In this document: positions 6,613 through 7,709 of the stretch, one piece after another
How positions within the stretch are numbered: the stretch's first letter is position 1
Layout: each line of letters begins with the position of its first letter
Assembly: GCA_013203365.1 (NCBI GenBank)
Contig: JABMQG010000340.1
Coordinates: forward strand, 1-7,709
From: Planctomycetota bacterium
GTDB lineage: Bacteria; Planctomycetota; Phycisphaerae; SM23-33; FEN-1343
DNA: 7,709 bases
Direction of reading: 5' to 3'
Notes under the pieces: model-generated
What the model was told of the DNA's origin: nothing
What the model saw: the letters and a program-made list of their open reading frames with translations, nothing else
Databases searched by the model: none
Made by a program: the position numbers and the translations under genes

Positions 6613-7709
6613 ATGAAAGGTTTTAAAAAAGTGCCAAAGAGAAAGATGGTTCCCGTTATCGTCATGATGGGCGGCGGCAGCTACGGGTGGAGTCCGATGC
6701 TGATGAACGACATTCTTCAGGTGCAGGGCCTGGAGGAAGCGGAGATTCGCGTCTTGGACATCAACGCCGAAGCCGCCGAACTGATGAGTCGGCTGTTAGG
6801 AATGATGGCCCAGCGCAGGGGCCGGGCCATTACAGTCAAGGCGACCGACAATCAGCGAGAGGCCTTTCGAAATGCCGATTTCGTCGTCATAACCATATCA
6901 ACCGGCGGCCTGGACGCATCGGAAGAGGACATGGCGATTCCGGAACGCTACGGCATATACCAGACGGTCGGGGACACGGTCGGCCCAGGTGGTTGGTCGC
7001 GTTCCATCCGGAACATACCCGTGCTTCAGCGGGTGGCGAAGGATCTGAAAGAGCTCTCGCCACAGGCGGTCATTCTGAATTACACCAACCCGATGGGCAC
7101 GTTGACCAAGGCGCTCTGTGTGGAGAGCAACCTGCGATGCGTCGGGCTTTGCCACGGGCTGTTCGAGGTCTACGCATTGCTCCAGGACGTCTTCGACCTG
7201 GAAAGCGAGAGTGAAATCCGCTTGAATGTGGCCGGCATGAACCATTTCTTCTGGGTTCTCGATTTTACTATCAAGGGCGAGCCGGGCTACCCCCTGTTGC
7301 AGAAGAAGCTCAAGGGCAAGGCGAACTTTGCCGAGCTGGTCGGCGGGGACTACCAGTACAACATCTACGCCGATCGTCGCACGAGGACCGACAGGAAAAA
7401 AGGACCGAGCGCGGAGGCCAACTCTTACTGGGTCTGCGGGGAGCTGCTCAAGGAGTACGGGCGGCTTCCGTACATTGGCGACCGGCATACGGTGGAGTTC
7501 CTCTCACGCTACCTTGCCCCTGACGAAGCTCGGCTGAATGCCTCGAACGTTAAGCGCACGCCCATTTCCGAGCGAGTTGAGGGCATGGCCAAGGCAAAAG
7601 AGCAGACCGTGGCCATGGTTGAGGGTAAGGAACCCCTTCCGGAAGATAGATCCCGCGAGGCGGCGGCCGACATAATGTCCGCAATTGTGCACTCTACGGA
7701 GTTCGTGGA
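6613..7709 (+). CDS. Glycoside hydrolase family 4 enzyme (C-terminus beyond the window)
   Basis: 365 complete codons are visible; GH4 proteins usually have about 430-480, so the C-terminal part is missing. GH4 enzymes are cytoplasmic and use NAD+ with a divalent metal (usually Mn2+) in an oxidation-elimination mechanism. Seen here: an N-terminal Rossmann motif GGGSYGW (20-26) with LDIN (48-51) as the likely ribose-binding end of strand 2; GDTVGPGG (120-127); NYTNPMG (156-162); GLCHG (178-182); and GMNHF (208-212). Cys180 and His211 correspond to the metal ligands of the family. The GDTVGPGG and NPMG style recalls the alpha-galactosidase/alpha-galacturonidase side of GH4, but the substrate cannot be fixed. 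The upstream stop in frame is at 6421-6423, and ATG 6613 is the first start; it lacks a Shine-Dalgarno site. GTG 6631 has AAAGG 10 nt upstream, and ATG 6646 is also possible. Divergent from the transporter operon, it probably acts on the imported sugar. Confidence 0.92.
   Translation, partial: MKGFKKVPKRKMVPVIVMMGGGSYGWSPMLMNDILQVQGLEEAEIRVLDINAEAAELMSRLLGMMAQRRGRAITVKATDNQREAFRNADFVVITISTGGLDASEEDMAIPERYGIYQTVGDTVGPGGWSRSIRNIPVLQRVAKDLKELSPQAVILNYTNPMGTLTKALCVESNLRCVGLCHGLFEVYALLQDVFDLESESEIRLNVAGMNHFFWVLDFTIKGEPGYPLLQKKLKGKANFAELVGGDYQYNIYADRRTRTDRKKGPSAEANSYWVCGELLKEYGRLPYIGDRHTVEFLSRYLAPDEARLNASNVKRTPISERVEGMAKAKEQTVAMVEGKEPLPEDRSREAAADIMSAIVHSTEFV

Noticed and set aside
6246..6626. Short open frames on both strands in the divergent region (126 codons plus, 109 codons minus)
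   Set aside because: They overlap each other and the promoter elements, the minus one starts at TTG, and neither shows a domain, signal peptide or good ribosome-binding site.
6898..7488. 196-codon open frame on the minus strand opposite the GH4 gene
   Set aside because: It lies wholly within the GH4 frame, which carries all expected motifs; the antisense frame is a composition effect.

Overview
The window holds one carbohydrate-uptake and breakdown locus. Four genes can be supported, two of them running off the window ends. Base composition is moderately GC-rich. Shine-Dalgarno sites are weak or variable, the transporter proteins are unusually large, and a GC palindrome sits in the intergenic region. 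Together these suggest an uncultivated Planctomycetota-type bacterium (Phycisphaerae or a relative). That assignment is an impression from protein style, not a database result.

Minus strand, read from about 6300 down to 1: a good sigma70-like promoter (6271-6300) precedes a roughly 130-nt leader carrying a perfect hairpin. Then come three genes in tight order. (1) 6136-3104 encodes a 1010-residue fusion: a secreted family-1 sugar-binding protein (with a zinc-ribbon-like insert) joined through an extra membrane helix to a MalF/UgpA-type permease. (2) 3104-1083 encodes a MalG/UgpE-type permease of 673 residues, more than twice the usual size, because about 355 residues are inserted in its first extracytoplasmic loop. 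Its start overlaps the preceding stop as TAATG. (3) 1043-1 (cut by the window edge) encodes a mannose-6-phosphate-isomerase-like cupin with an altered metal site, 39 nt downstream.

Plus strand: after a 476-nt divergent intergenic region, a family 4 glycoside hydrolase (NAD+/Mn2+-dependent type) begins at about 6613 and runs off the end.

Inferred working model: the fused binding protein captures an oligosaccharide outside the membrane, and the fusion plus the enlarged MalG partner import it using an ATPase encoded elsewhere, since none is present here. The GH4 enzyme cleaves the imported glycoside in the cytoplasm, and the isomerase-like protein may process a released sugar or sugar phosphate. 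The most unusual feature is the architecture of the importer. The binding protein is permanently tethered, a large soluble insert on the other permease faces it, and both permeases carry an extra pair of membrane helices.
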